Shown: piece after piece, positions 7,838 through 16,008 of the stretch
How the letters are laid out: the number at the start of each line of letters is the position of its first letter
Numbering within the stretch: position 1 is the first letter of the stretch
Virus record (IMG/VR): IMGVR_UViG_3300036770_006954
Coordinates: 107,630-171,629 of that record
Length of the DNA stretch: 64,000 nucleotides
Direction: 5' to 3' (one strand)
Source: a virus
Made by a program: the position numbers and the translations under genes
The notes under the pieces: generated by a model
Told to the model about the DNA's origin: nothing
Database searches by the model: none
The model's input: only the letters and a program-made list of their open reading frames with translations

Positions 7838-9598
7838 TTACCTCCCAAATAACCACCCATACTTTTGATAATCAGTTCTACTTGCAGTATAATCTTTGGA
7901 ATGAATCATACCGGGGTCTTTAAACTGAGGTAACGATGGATTAAAATATTCAGATTTTTCTTTGTTTTCAGTAACTATGGTTGACCAAGAATCTAACATT
8001 GCCTTAGTATGGTTTACAACTTTAACCAATGAAGGAAAGGCTGCCTCTGCAACATAAGTTGCCATTGCAATAGACATAATACAATCGTCATGATGGCCTT
8101 TTTGGTGGTCGGGTCTTCCATTGATGTAAACAAAAGTTCCCATTTCATTTACTAATCTACTCGAACGAATCTTAAATTCATGTCTAATTGATTCTTCAAA
8201 AGAAGCGATAATTTGAACTCTTTTGTTGTTAAAATTGATTCCTGGTATTTTTTCTTTAACCCTAGGGTCATATTTCCATTTATTTGCCATGTCGATTCCA
8301 TCATAGAAAAAATTTTCATATCCTATTTCTTGTAACTTTCGTGCAGTTGCAACACCCATTCCACCTGTCAAATCAATAACACAAAGGGCACTATACATAA
8401 TACCCCACTTATAAGCGATTTCGGCTAATGTATCGGGTGGTATTTTACCAACAAATTCTAATACCTGTTCTTTTTCATCAAAATCAATAATTTCAATACA
8501 AGAAAAATCCTCAGAATCCCCTCGAGAAACATCAATACCCATTACATATTTGTGACCATTTATAGGTTCTTTCCAAATCCATAATTGACCACCAACTAAT
8601 TTGGCACTCGGTTCTCTAACATCATTTTTTTGAATATCCTGTAAAAGTTGTGAATCGAATACATTATCACCCGAACCTAAGAAATTACACTCCAATTCTT
8701 GAGCAACCTTTCTCCTATCATATTTGAGTTTTTTAACCATACTCTCAAACCAAGAAGAACAAGGTTTGTAACCATCTTCAATATATTTGTGAAGAGTTTC
8801 CAAACTTCTTTCCCTTCTATTTTCTGCGGATAAATCAATGACAACATCAGAAGGATATTCATGTTTGTTAAGTAGGTAATGGACTAAATCGTTAGTCTTA
8901 ACCATATACAAATCTTTGGTGTATCGGGGGTCACGATACCAATACATTTCAGTGATTTTGAAATCATTCATACCACGAAGTGCTTGGTCATAGATTTCGT
9001 AGTAAATTGGGTCAAAACCGTTAGGTGTTGAAATCACTACGACTTTACCTCCGGTAGAAAGAGATGCCATACAAGCAGCCCAGAAATCACTGTCGGCTTC
9101 AATAAACGCCGCCTCATCAAAAATAAGTGTGGTGGGGGTGTATCCACGAAGTGCGTCTCGTGAAGTTGCAACCGCTTTTACCTCGCACCCATTTGTTAGT
9201 TTGAAGTGGCGTGCAGAATTTTTTTCAGGTGCAAACCCAATACCAACCCAACTTGGCCATTGTTCAGTAAACCCACGAATTTTATTTGCAAATTCTACTG
9301 ATGTATCTAACTTATTGGCAATGATTAGAATTTTTTCAGGTTTTTCTTTTCGAGCAAAGGCTAGTCTTTTACTAGCCCATGCTGCGGTTACTGTAGAGAC
9401 ACCCGCCTGACGATACTTTAATGCAATGTTTTCATTGTATTCCTCATAGTCCTCCACCAATTGAACTTGGTCTTGGAATAACTCTAAGGGTACATATCGG
9501 GATACTGTGTTATCGTAAGTCTGTAAATAAGTTTTTAGAGCGTAAGGAGTGCTCTTCATGCACTTCTTATACTCAATAATAACTTGTTCTTTTGTCAT
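7838..9598 (-). CDS. 17: Terminase large subunit, T4 gp17 family
   Basis: ATP-driven DNA packaging motor with nuclease, 586 residues. The ATPase domain has a deviant Walker A (KYRQAGVSTVTA, about residues 61-72; Lys at the start of the loop, as in many terminases), Walker B LIFDEAAFIEADSDFW and coupling motif VVISTPNG. The RNase H-like nuclease domain shows its acidic residues in VMGIDVSRGDSEDFS, CVIDLTGG and GHHDDCIMSIAMATYV. It lies between a 428-aa virion gene and portal on one strand. Sheath and tube genes (18, 19), which separate 17 and 20 in T4, are absent here. Confidence 0.95.
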   Translation of the reverse strand: MTKEQVIIEYKKCMKSTPYALKTYLQTYDNTVSRYVPLELFQDQVQLVEDYEEYNENIALKYRQAGVSTVTAAWASKRLAFARKEKPEKILIIANKLDTSVEFANKIRGFTEQWPSWVGIGFAPEKNSARHFKLTNGCEVKAVATSRDALRGYTPTTLIFDEAAFIEADSDFWAACMASLSTGGKVVVISTPNGFDPIYYEIYDQALRGMNDFKITEMYWYRDPRYTKDLYMVKTNDLVHYLLNKHEYPSDVVIDLSAENRRERSLETLHKYIEDGYKPCSSWFESMVKKLKYDRRKVAQELECNFLGSGDNVFDSQLLQDIQKNDVREPSAKLVGGQLWIWKEPINGHKYVMGIDVSRGDSEDFSCIEIIDFDEKEQVLEFVGKIPPDTLAEIAYKWGIMYSALCVIDLTGGMGVATARKLQEIGYENFFYDGIDMANKWKYDPRVKEKIPGINFNNKRVQIIASFEESIRHEFKIRSSRLVNEMGTFVYINGRPDHQKGHHDDCIMSIAMATYVAEAAFPSLVKVVNHTKAMLDSWSTIVTENKEKSEYFNPSLPQFKDPGMIHSKDYTASRTDYQKYGWLFGR

Positions 9599-9604
9599 AA
9601 TTCC

Positions 9605-10891
9605 TTAGTCAGGACGGGAAATACCCAAACCTGCTAAGAAATCTAAACCATCATCCTCGGAATCTTCATCCGTGTCAAAACTTTCGTATTCCTCCTTGTT
9701 TTGTTTTGCAATTGTAATCAACTCACGAAAAGAGTCGGTAGCTTTTGCAATTCTTTTGGTATCTTCAGAAATGGCGTTTCCAACAATTTCCAAGAACTCC
9801 TCAGCAGGGAGTTTATAAAGTTCCATTTGGAACCAATTAATCAAACCTTTATTTTGTTCATCATATACCTCATCAGGTAATGCAAAACGAATTTTTTCCA
9901 CAATTTGTGGTCCAATTCTAAGAGACCATGCCTCCATAGGTAGGGTATCGGTTTGGCCCATAACTTTTTCACGGGTAGTGGGGTCTTCAGGTAAACCATA
10001 ACGACCTTTAGCTTCTTCCAATCCTTTGATTATTTCGTGACACACAATGGGAAATAACATCCCATAGGCTTTAATTACGGTGTCGGGAGAACTGTCACCA
10101 TCCTCATCTTCAAAACCATCATCACCAGCATCTTCAAGTTCGACTTTTCCGGCAACTCCTTGACCTGTAGCACTCATCATGTCAATCATTTGTTCCATGG
10201 TGAAGTACATGAAATCATTCAAAGACATAATTTCCAGATATGCAGGATAAAGTCTTGGGTCAATTTCATCAAGTTTTTCCCTAACCTCAGGTTTTTGGAA
10301 AAGATAGTGTCCCTTTTTCGCCGAACCTTGGATAATTGCGTTAATGATATTTCTTTTATGTTTTTCTAATTCTAAGACTTCTTCAGGAGTTACTTCATCA
10401 ATGTCAAAGCCTGAATCAATCATAATCTTTTGTGCATCCTCTTCGTTTTCTTCTTCTAACTCGTCGGCTTCATATCTGAAGTTACTGACATCGATTGGTT
10501 CACGATTTAAATTTGCCTCAACGATGAACCAATCTGAAGGTACTTGAGTATCCTCTAAACAAGCTTCGATTGCCAAGTTCTCTAAAGCATCTCTGTGTCT
10601 TGATTCAATTTGCATAATTTGAGGAACTTTCTGATACATTTCAGCAATCAACATTCTTCCTAACATTTGAGAACTAATTGATTCTCTGCCAGTAACTTCT
10701 CGAACTTTGTCTACAACTTGTTTGAATCGGTTAGTAACCAATCTTTGTACATCTTCAGGACCTTTACCCATTGCAGGGTTTTTTGCATAAGGACTTTCAG
10801 GGTCTCTTAATTTTCTTTCGAGACTTGGGTCCATACGTTCGGGGTAATCCCCGTAATCAATTTGTTCCTGAATTTTTCTATTTTTTGCCAT
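9605..10891 (-). CDS. Unknown phage protein next to terminase
   Basis: Codes for 428 residues from the ATG at 10891 (a GTG one codon upstream is also possible). The protein is acidic and helical, with Glu/Asp clusters (ADELEEENEEDAQ; EDAGDDGFEDEDGDSSPD) and an acidic C-terminus. No enzyme motif is recognised. It is 6 bases upstream of the terminase gene and overlaps the end of the preceding gene by 14 bases, so the three are co-translated. Position suggests a structural or packaging role, and the small terminase subunit is not otherwise identified nearby, but its length does not fit one. Confidence 0.8.
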   Translation of the reverse strand: MAKNRKIQEQIDYGDYPERMDPSLERKLRDPESPYAKNPAMGKGPEDVQRLVTNRFKQVVDKVREVTGRESISSQMLGRMLIAEMYQKVPQIMQIESRHRDALENLAIEACLEDTQVPSDWFIVEANLNREPIDVSNFRYEADELEEENEEDAQKIMIDSGFDIDEVTPEEVLELEKHKRNIINAIIQGSAKKGHYLFQKPEVREKLDEIDPRLYPAYLEIMSLNDFMYFTMEQMIDMMSATGQGVAGKVELEDAGDDGFEDEDGDSSPDTVIKAYGMLFPIVCHEIIKGLEEAKGRYGLPEDPTTREKVMGQTDTLPMEAWSLRIGPQIVEKIRFALPDEVYDEQNKGLINWFQMELYKLPAEEFLEIVGNAISEDTKRIAKATDSFRELITIAKQNKEEYESFDTDEDSEDDGLDFLAGLGISRPD

Positions 10892-11753
10892 CACGAAGAA
10901 TACTTTGGATTAGTTGTAATACATCTTTTTTAGCATCTTCCATTTCTTTTTTAGACGCCTTTGGTTTTGGATTCGGTCCTTCAAATGGTTTTTTTCCTGG
11001 GTGAGCAGGACGAATTGATGGACGAGTACCGGGTTTTGTAGTAGGTTTAACAGGTGCGGTCTCAGTTTCCGACTCACCCATTGATTGTAACATACCCAAA
11101 TCTCCAATAGGACGACTCATACGGATACTCTTACCCTTCTTTGATTTTGGTTTGTAAACCGAGCGACGAATGACACCTTGTTCGGCAATCATATCTAATA
11201 TTTCTGCTTTGGACATTTTTGGTTCTAAATAATTTTCAACCAAAGATACAATTTCTTCCTCAATAAAAAAATCCATCGGAGATTTTCCTTCCTTCAAACT
11301 TTTTTTGACTTGTCTAACACATCTTTCAAACTTGGCGTTTTTCTTAGGTCCTAACTGTGAGTGGCATATTGCCCAAGGATTGTTTTCATCTTTTTCTTCC
11401 TCTGACATATCCTCTTTTTTATCAATTTCAGTATCCCCTAAATCACTCATACCGTCAGGAGCTTGAACTTGGTGTGGAGCTTGAGTGGTTGCACCACCTT
11501 GAGCACTACCCATGTAGTCCATATCATCCTCAGTCATCTCAGTTTCAATACGAACATTTATACCTCTTGATGTCAAATCTTTGAGTTTTCCTGGGTCTTG
11601 AGTTGCCTTTTCTGCGGAAATCATAACTGCACCTTGTTCTAAAATAGTGAGTTTCTCGAGAAGTACATCCATTTGATTCTCGTTTAATTTAACAACGGTT
11701 GTTGGTGATAATCCCATTTCAACCAATTTTACAATTTTTTCCTTAGTTTTCAT
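10878..11753 (-). CDS. Unknown protein, possible virion component
   Basis: Codes for 291 residues from the ATG at 11753 (MKTKEKIVKLVEMGLSPTTV); an upstream TTG is less likely. The N-terminal 60 residues contain a helix-turn-helix-like KIVKLVEMGLSPTTVVKL. The middle is acidic and low complexity, then FFIEEEIVSLVENYLEPKMSKAEILDMI, and the end is Pro/Lys-rich (RPSIRPAHPGKKPFEG). No family is recognised. It overlaps genes on both sides by 11-14 bases. Place upstream of terminase would allow a small-terminase or DNA-binding role; this is a guess. Confidence 0.75.
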   Translation of the reverse strand: MKTKEKIVKLVEMGLSPTTVVKLNENQMDVLLEKLTILEQGAVMISAEKATQDPGKLKDLTSRGINVRIETEMTEDDMDYMGSAQGGATTQAPHQVQAPDGMSDLGDTEIDKKEDMSEEEKDENNPWAICHSQLGPKKNAKFERCVRQVKKSLKEGKSPMDFFIEEEIVSLVENYLEPKMSKAEILDMIAEQGVIRRSVYKPKSKKGKSIRMSRPIGDLGMLQSMGESETETAPVKPTTKPGTRPSIRPAHPGKKPFEGPNPKPKASKKEMEDAKKDVLQLIQSILRDGKK

Positions 11754-12138
11754 AAACAACTTCTTTTTCAAACTCAAGAATTAAGTCTTTTTCGTAAAGT
11801 TTATTTTTTACCGATTCTTCCTCTTCACCAAATTTAAATACCAATCGATTGTTTTCATCATACTCTTCAATTTCCCATCCTAAAGCAATAACACCGTCCA
11901 TGGCATCGGACATATTAAAATAATCTGAGTTTTGAATGAGTTCTAATTTAACATCTGAGTTTCTAAGAACTCCGACTTTGTCGATATGTTCTAAATTAGG
12001 TGGTGTGGGGTATCCACTTGAAGGAGATGCCTCCCATGAATCACCCCACACATCTAAATTTTCTGAAAATATAAATTCGTAGAGATTGTTTCCCTTATAA
12101 TCAGGACCAAGTCCATTGATATAAGTTAGATATCTCAT
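11743..12138 (-). CDS. Unknown 131-aa protein
   Basis: Starts MRYLTYINGLGPDYKGNNLYEFIF. No domain is recognised; it is acidic, soluble, with several aromatic residues (NLYEFIFSENLDVWGDSWE) as in small phage structural or chaperone proteins. Its ATG overlaps the stop of the upstream gene (ATGA) and its end overlaps the next gene by 11 bases, so translational coupling in one operon is likely. Confidence 0.8.
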   Translation of the reverse strand: MRYLTYINGLGPDYKGNNLYEFIFSENLDVWGDSWEASPSSGYPTPPNLEHIDKVGVLRNSDVKLELIQNSDYFNMSDAMDGVIALGWEIEEYDENNRLVFKFGEEEESVKNKLYEKDLILEFEKEVVYEN

Positions 12139-13301
12139 AAAACTATTCCTTCTACAGAAATTCTAATTTGTTTATTTTTATTTTCAAATACCAAATTTTT
12201 CTTGTTAGTTCTACCAACAAATTCAAAATCAGAATTTTCTTCTAAAAACTTTTTTCCCGCCAATTCCTGTTCAATGGTTTCAGATAGAGTTTCAATTTTT
12301 GAAATAAACGAATTAACTTTTTTCTTGTTTTCGATTTTTCTTTCTTCGAATAACTTTTTTGAAAGTTGTACCTCTGAGTCAGTAACCTCAAAATACTTAC
12401 TTAGGACTTTGTCGATTTTACTTTCTCTTACCGAGTTGAAGTCGTAATCTTCAGAACCCATACCTTCCATTGGTTCTTCCATAGAAACCTCATCTTCGAT
12501 ACCTAAATCCATTTCAGGTTCTCCACCCATATCAGAATCCATTTCAACATCTGACTCTACATCTTCAAACTTAGACATAATATCTTCCATATCTTCTGGT
12601 TCCAACTTAGTTAAATCGAGTGCGGAAAGAACCATGTTTATAACATATTTGATATCTTCAGAAGACATCCCTTCTTGGTCTTCAAGAGCTCTCATCTTTT
12701 GAGTTAACTTACCTGTAAGTTTTTGAATTACTTTGAAAGAAACTTTTTCTTCCATATCTTCACCACCTGTCATCGGTTCTTCAGCCGGAACATCTAAATC
12801 AAGTTCTGCGTCCACCCCTAAATCAAGCTCATCCTCACCACCCATACTATCCATAGGTAATTCGGGTGCTGGAAGTGCAGCTGGTTCTGCGGGAACTGCA
12901 GGTGCTACAGCCTCAGGTGCTGGTGGAGTTGGTGTTTTTAAAACAAATTTCTTTTGTTCACCAAATAATTTAACTTCTTCAGTTTCTCCGTTTAACTCGT
13001 TTGTTTCTTTCACAATTAAGTTTAACTTCTTTAGAGCTTGTGAATATGAAGAATAATATTTTCTATTTTTCATTGGCTCAATATAATCCAAGGTTGACTC
13101 ATTCAATCCTTTTTTGATAATATACCCTTGTTTTTCTTTGACAATGTGGTAGTTCATACCGTCAGCCAAATTAATTGAATAATCACTTGAACTTTCAGTA
13201 ATACCGTTTGAGGGCATTCTGTAAGTGGCGATTTCCATAATTCTTTTCAATTTTTCGGTACCTTCTAATTTTTCACTACCGATTGGTTTAAGTTTTGCCA
13301 T
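12135..13301 (-). CDS. Acidic virion-type protein, 388 aa
   Basis: No family is recognised. Residues about 1-125 form a basic domain, 125-200 are Ala/Pro/Glu low complexity (APEAVAPAVPAEPAALPAPE), 200-260 helical, 260-310 very acidic with repeated D/E-M-E-M steps, and the C-terminal 80 residues basic and strand-rich (RTNKKNLVFENKNKQIRISV). This alternation of acidic linkers and folded ends resembles the scaffold gene at 1790-3391. First gene of the terminase operon, following the TP-rich protein by 21 bases. Confidence 0.8.
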   Translation of the reverse strand: MAKLKPIGSEKLEGTEKLKRIMEIATYRMPSNGITESSSDYSINLADGMNYHIVKEKQGYIIKKGLNESTLDYIEPMKNRKYYSSYSQALKKLNLIVKETNELNGETEEVKLFGEQKKFVLKTPTPPAPEAVAPAVPAEPAALPAPELPMDSMGGEDELDLGVDAELDLDVPAEEPMTGGEDMEEKVSFKVIQKLTGKLTQKMRALEDQEGMSSEDIKYVINMVLSALDLTKLEPEDMEDIMSKFEDVESDVEMDSDMGGEPEMDLGIEDEVSMEEPMEGMGSEDYDFNSVRESKIDKVLSKYFEVTDSEVQLSKKLFEERKIENKKKVNSFISKIETLSETIEQELAGKKFLEENSDFEFVGRTNKKNLVFENKNKQIRISVEGIVL

Positions 13302-13322
13302 GGTTTTTCTTTATTTAATTTT

Positions 13323-14201
13323 TTAATTGTTAAGTCCGTGCATTCCACCCAACTGAACTGCACTCATATCGATAACAGTCCCTTGTCTTCCACCATCGGG
13401 ATTTTCAGGGACCCAATCCACTGGGTGAGGATAAGGTGGGGTTGTGATTACTCCATCACAGTCAACGCACGCATTGGCTTCGTATTGCTCATTTACTTCA
13501 AACACACCAAAAGGTGTTGGTGTTGGAGTTGGTGTTGCAGTGCCAGTCGCAGTTTGAGTCGGTGTTGCTGTATTTGACGCCGTAATACTTGGTGTGGGTG
13601 TATTAGTGTTGGTTGGTGTATTAGTTGGTGTATTTGATGGTGTTTGAGTAGGTGTATTAGTTGGAGTTTCCGTAGGTGTAACCGTTGCTGTTGCCGTAAT
13701 ACTCGGAGTAGGAGTATTTGATGCGGTTATACTTGGGGTAGGGGAATTGGTGGGTGTTTGAGTTTGTGTTTGAGTTGGGGTTACAGTGTTAGTTGGAGTT
13801 TGAGTTACTGTCGGTGTTGGTGTATTTGTTGACGTTTGTGTTTGAGTTGGCGTGTTACTTGGTGTTTGGGTTTGAGTTTGTGTTGGGGTAGGTGTATTTG
13901 TTGAAGTTTGGGTTTGTGTTGGAGTGTTACTTGGAGTATTTGTTGGTGTTGAGGTTGGAGACTCAGTTGGTGTTGGTGTTAAATCTCCCAAACATTCAAT
14001 ACAAGTTTCCCAAGGCCCGTTGAATACTGTGACTACTTGAGCTAAGGGAGTTTCATCAAAATTTACTAAGGTCCAACAACCAATGTTTGTTGACCCCGCT
14101 AATAATTCGTAAATTTTACCTGAAACTATTTTAGCTTCGGTGGCAAAAAATCTTGAAGGTTGACCCGTACAAGAAGTTCCAATAAAATAATTCAACGCCA
14201 T
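13323..14201 (-). CDS. Thr-Pro repeat virion surface protein
   Basis: 292 residues. A globular N-terminus (1-95, with Cys residues and [13 protein letters not shown]) is followed by about 130 residues of degenerate Thr/Pro/Asn/Ser/Gln repeats (units like [10 protein letters not shown] and [10 protein letters not shown]), then a short C-terminal domain with [20 protein letters not shown]. Such stalks are found on extended surface proteins and are often targets of glycosylation. A similar tract occurs in the fibre-like protein at 29246-31237. The DNA is correspondingly repetitive. Likely a virion decoration or fibre element by inference. Confidence 0.8.
   Translation of the reverse strand: MALNYFIGTSCTGQPSRFFATEAKIVSGKIYELLAGSTNIGCWTLVNFDETPLAQVVTVFNGPWETCIECLGDLTPTPTESPTSTPTNTPSNTPTQTQTSTNTPTPTQTQTQTPSNTPTQTQTSTNTPTPTVTQTPTNTVTPTQTQTQTPTNSPTPSITASNTPTPSITATATVTPTETPTNTPTQTPSNTPTNTPTNTNTPTPSITASNTATPTQTATGTATPTPTPTPFGVFEVNEQYEANACVDCDGVITTPPYPHPVDWVPENPDGGRQGTVIDMSAVQLGGMHGLNN
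13505..13965 (-). repeat. Degenerate short tandem repeats encoding Thr-Pro stalk
   Basis: In-frame, imperfect 6-12-bp repeats such as GTTGGTGTA and GTTTGAGTT on the plus strand. Low complexity invites length variation by slippage or recombination and could recombine with the shorter, similar tract at about 30670-30800. Confidence 0.8.
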
Positions 14202-14213
14202 GGACTTTTTTTT

Positions 14214-14223
14214 CTATAAATAT
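14214..14223 (-). promoter_or_regulatory. Candidate late promoter box upstream of Thr-Pro protein
   Basis: Coding strand ATATTTATAG, 12 bases before the ATG at 14201. Confidence 0.45.
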
Positions 14224-14267
14224 TGTCGGTTAATAATAACTTTAATAAATAAATATCTAAATTGGTA

Positions 14268-15020
14268 TTAATCTACCAATTTCACCTCAACTGATAATTC
14301 TTTGTCTGTTTGCCGACTGACAGTTGAATAAAGTTTTTCCAACAATCCCGACCTACGGAGGTATTTGAATACCAAGTTTTCATAAGAATATTCCCCCTCT
14401 TTTTCGAGTCCTGACTTACGATAATCTTTTAATTTCTTTTTTAGTTTTTCAACTTTTTCTTCGTTGGCTTTAAGTCCTTCTTTTTTGATATTGGTGATAA
14501 GGTTTTGGATTTTGTCCTTCCAACTGTCAATTTTGGTTGTTAGGACCCCTCTTTCTAGTTGTGGTTTTTCTTTTGATGGTTTAGAAATCCACTCATCATT
14601 CAGTACGGAATATACTCCTGATGCAAAGTGAATCTCTTCAGAATCTTGTGGGTATAGTTCCACTTCGTAACCGTATATTTTAATATCGTGTTTGTCATTA
14701 AAAATTTGTTTTTTAAGACCAAACAAATCTCTATAGAGTTGAGCTTGTTTTCCGAATTGATTGTAATCAATGATAAGGTGGAGGTCAAAGTCGGAATATT
14801 CTGACCAGTTATAGTTTGATAGACTACCTGTCAGTACCACATCTTCAACTTCTAAGTCATCCACTAATGTATCCCCGAAAGCTTCGGAGATTTTCATAAG
14901 TGCGTCTCTGACTTTTGGTTTCATCACCGCTTCAGATGCGTCGTCATAGTTTTCCCATACCTTTGGGTTAAGGGTGTCTCTAACTGCGAAACTCTGAAGT
15001 ATAGTTGATAGTTGTGCCAT
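14268..15020 (-). CDS. Nucleotidyltransferase-fold protein
   Basis: 250 residues. The motif VVLTGSLSNYNWSEYSDFDL (about residues 62-81) followed by HLIIDY is the GS...SDxDL signature of DNA polymerase-beta-like nucleotidyltransferases, with the two metal-binding Asp residues present; EVELYPQDSEE may hold the third acidic residue. The C-terminal half is helical and Lys-rich. These enzymes transfer a nucleotide to RNA, protein or small molecules; the substrate is not evident. A late-type box sits 3 bases before the ATG (15024-15033), suggesting late expression with virion genes. Confidence 0.75.
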   Translation of the reverse strand: MAQLSTILQSFAVRDTLNPKVWENYDDASEAVMKPKVRDALMKISEAFGDTLVDDLEVEDVVLTGSLSNYNWSEYSDFDLHLIIDYNQFGKQAQLYRDLFGLKKQIFNDKHDIKIYGYEVELYPQDSEEIHFASGVYSVLNDEWISKPSKEKPQLERGVLTTKIDSWKDKIQNLITNIKKEGLKANEEKVEKLKKKLKDYRKSGLEKEGEYSYENLVFKYLRRSGLLEKLYSTVSRQTDKELSVEVKLVD

Positions 15021-15023
15021 CTG

Positions 15024-15033
15024 AGATAAATAC
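15024..15033 (-). promoter_or_regulatory. Candidate late promoter box upstream of nucleotidyltransferase gene
   Basis: Coding strand GTATTTATCT, 3 bases before the ATG, so a transcript would be nearly leaderless. Confidence 0.4.
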
Positions 15034-15040
15034 CTCCTTA

Positions 15041-15283
15041 TTAGAGTTTGGTGTATTTGAATTTTTTGGCAATATCACTTGAGAAGTATTTTCCTTGAGA
15101 TTCTGCCATTCTGAATTTCGTGTAGGTTGCGTGTGGAACTTCTTCGTATTGGTATTTGGTTCCATTTTTAAATTCTACCACCATTTCTTTTGACTCGGTA
15201 TCATAGGTACTTTTGATGATTGTTGTTGAATCAATCTCATTGATGATTTTTGTTCCGTCTATAGTTTCTTTTTTTACTCCCAT
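15041..15283 (-). CDS. KTSC domain protein
   Basis: 80 residues with a KTSC domain filling most of the chain: STTIIKSTYDTESKEMVVEF, KYQYEEVPHATYTKFRMAES and GKYFSSDIAKKFKY. The domain is common in phages and bacteria, sometimes fused to lysyl-tRNA synthetase or other enzymes; its biochemical role is not settled. It precedes the nucleotidyltransferase gene by 20 bases. A late-type box is found at 15327-15336, about 44 bases upstream. Confidence 0.85.
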   Translation of the reverse strand: MGVKKETIDGTKIINEIDSTTIIKSTYDTESKEMVVEFKNGTKYQYEEVPHATYTKFRMAESQGKYFSSDIAKKFKYTKL

Positions 15284-15326
15284 TGTAAAGATGTTTTATA
15301 GTTTAATTTATTAGTGTATTGTCAAT

Positions 15327-15336
15327 TGATAAATAC
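15327..15336 (-). promoter_or_regulatory. Candidate late promoter box upstream of KTSC gene
   Basis: Coding strand GTATTTATCA, just after the terminator of the UVR-protein gene. Confidence 0.4.
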
Positions 15337-15366
15337 AAAAAAACCCCCAACTTACGCTGAGGGTGA
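15337..15366 (-). terminator. Terminator downstream of UVR-repeat gene
   Basis: On the minus strand an imperfect GC-rich stem (CCCTCA paired with TTGGGGG) is followed by seven T. Confidence 0.6.
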
Positions 15367-15385
15367 AAAACAAGGTCATTAATTA

Positions 15386-15811
15386 TTAGGAAAGTTTCTT
15401 TATTTCATCTCTAAGTTCTATTGCTTTTTCAAAGTCTTGTTGGTCGACTGCTTTCATTAGTTGGAAGTTGAGGTCATCAATTTTGACTTTGTTGTCTTCC
15501 AAGTTTTTAATCTTGTCACGAAGTTCAACCGCTTTTTCAAACTCTTGGAGGTCCACCGCTTTTTTAAGTTCTTTTTTGAGACGCTCCAAGTTTGTAGATT
15601 CTTCGGTTTGTGGGGTACTACCTTGGGTTGACCTGAAGATTGTGGTGAATTGAATCATTCCATCTTCAGAGGTAAAGGTTTCTTTTGACCAATCCCCCAA
15701 TTCATCTTTACCGGTTTCTTTTTGGGTTTTACCTTTATAGACAAATGGGTCTTGGTTTAACAAGGAGTTAAAAAGGTTGTCAAATTCGTCAAGTAATCTT
15801 CTTCTAAACAT
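15386..15811 (-). CDS. McsA-like protein with two UVR motifs
   Basis: 141 residues from the ATG at 15811; longer upstream readings lack the A-rich start context. The C-terminal half holds two UVR motifs in tandem (LKKAVDLQEFEKAVELRDKI and MKAVDQQDFEKAIELRDEI). UVR motifs bind the UVR-bearing middle domain of ClpC in bacterial McsA and McsB systems. The N-terminal half has no Cys, so the zinc fingers of McsA are absent; it contains DWSKETFTSEDGMIQFTTIF. The divergent neighbour is a ClpC-like gene with its own UVR segment, so an adaptor or activator role for that unfoldase is a reasonable inference. Confidence 0.75.
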   Translation of the reverse strand: MFRRRLLDEFDNLFNSLLNQDPFVYKGKTQKETGKDELGDWSKETFTSEDGMIQFTTIFRSTQGSTPQTEESTNLERLKKELKKAVDLQEFEKAVELRDKIKNLEDNKVKIDDLNFQLMKAVDQQDFEKAIELRDEIKKLS

Positions 15812-15956
15812 TTTTTTAATTTTTAATTTGTTTATTTGACCCTGATAAGACAAGTCCTGTACCAAATCAAAATAACTGACAAAATGTCCGAAATAGTTGT
15901 ATTTGTAAATAATTTCCTGACACGATGTCAAATATCAAGAAAATTCTGACAAGGGT

Positions 15957-15987
15957 TTGGAATTGTCCTTTTTTTGATTAACCTTTG
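15957..15987 (+). promoter_or_regulatory. Near-consensus Bacteroidota-type promoter for the clpC-like gene
   Basis: TTG at 15957-15959, 20 bases, then AACCTTTG at 15980-15987 (consensus TAnnTTTG), 22 bases before the clpC ATG. Confidence 0.45.
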
Positions 15988-16008
15988 TACAAATCAATTT
16001 TAATAATC

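Noticed and set aside
7838-9598. Terminase judged inactive because the Walker A lacks the usual Lys before Ser/Thr
   Set aside because: KYRQAGVST is a known deviant form in terminases, with Lys at the start of the loop; Walker B and nuclease residues are intact.
13505-13965. CRISPR-like or regulatory repeat array
   Set aside because: Repeats are short, in frame, degenerate and lack spacers; they encode a Thr-Pro tract.
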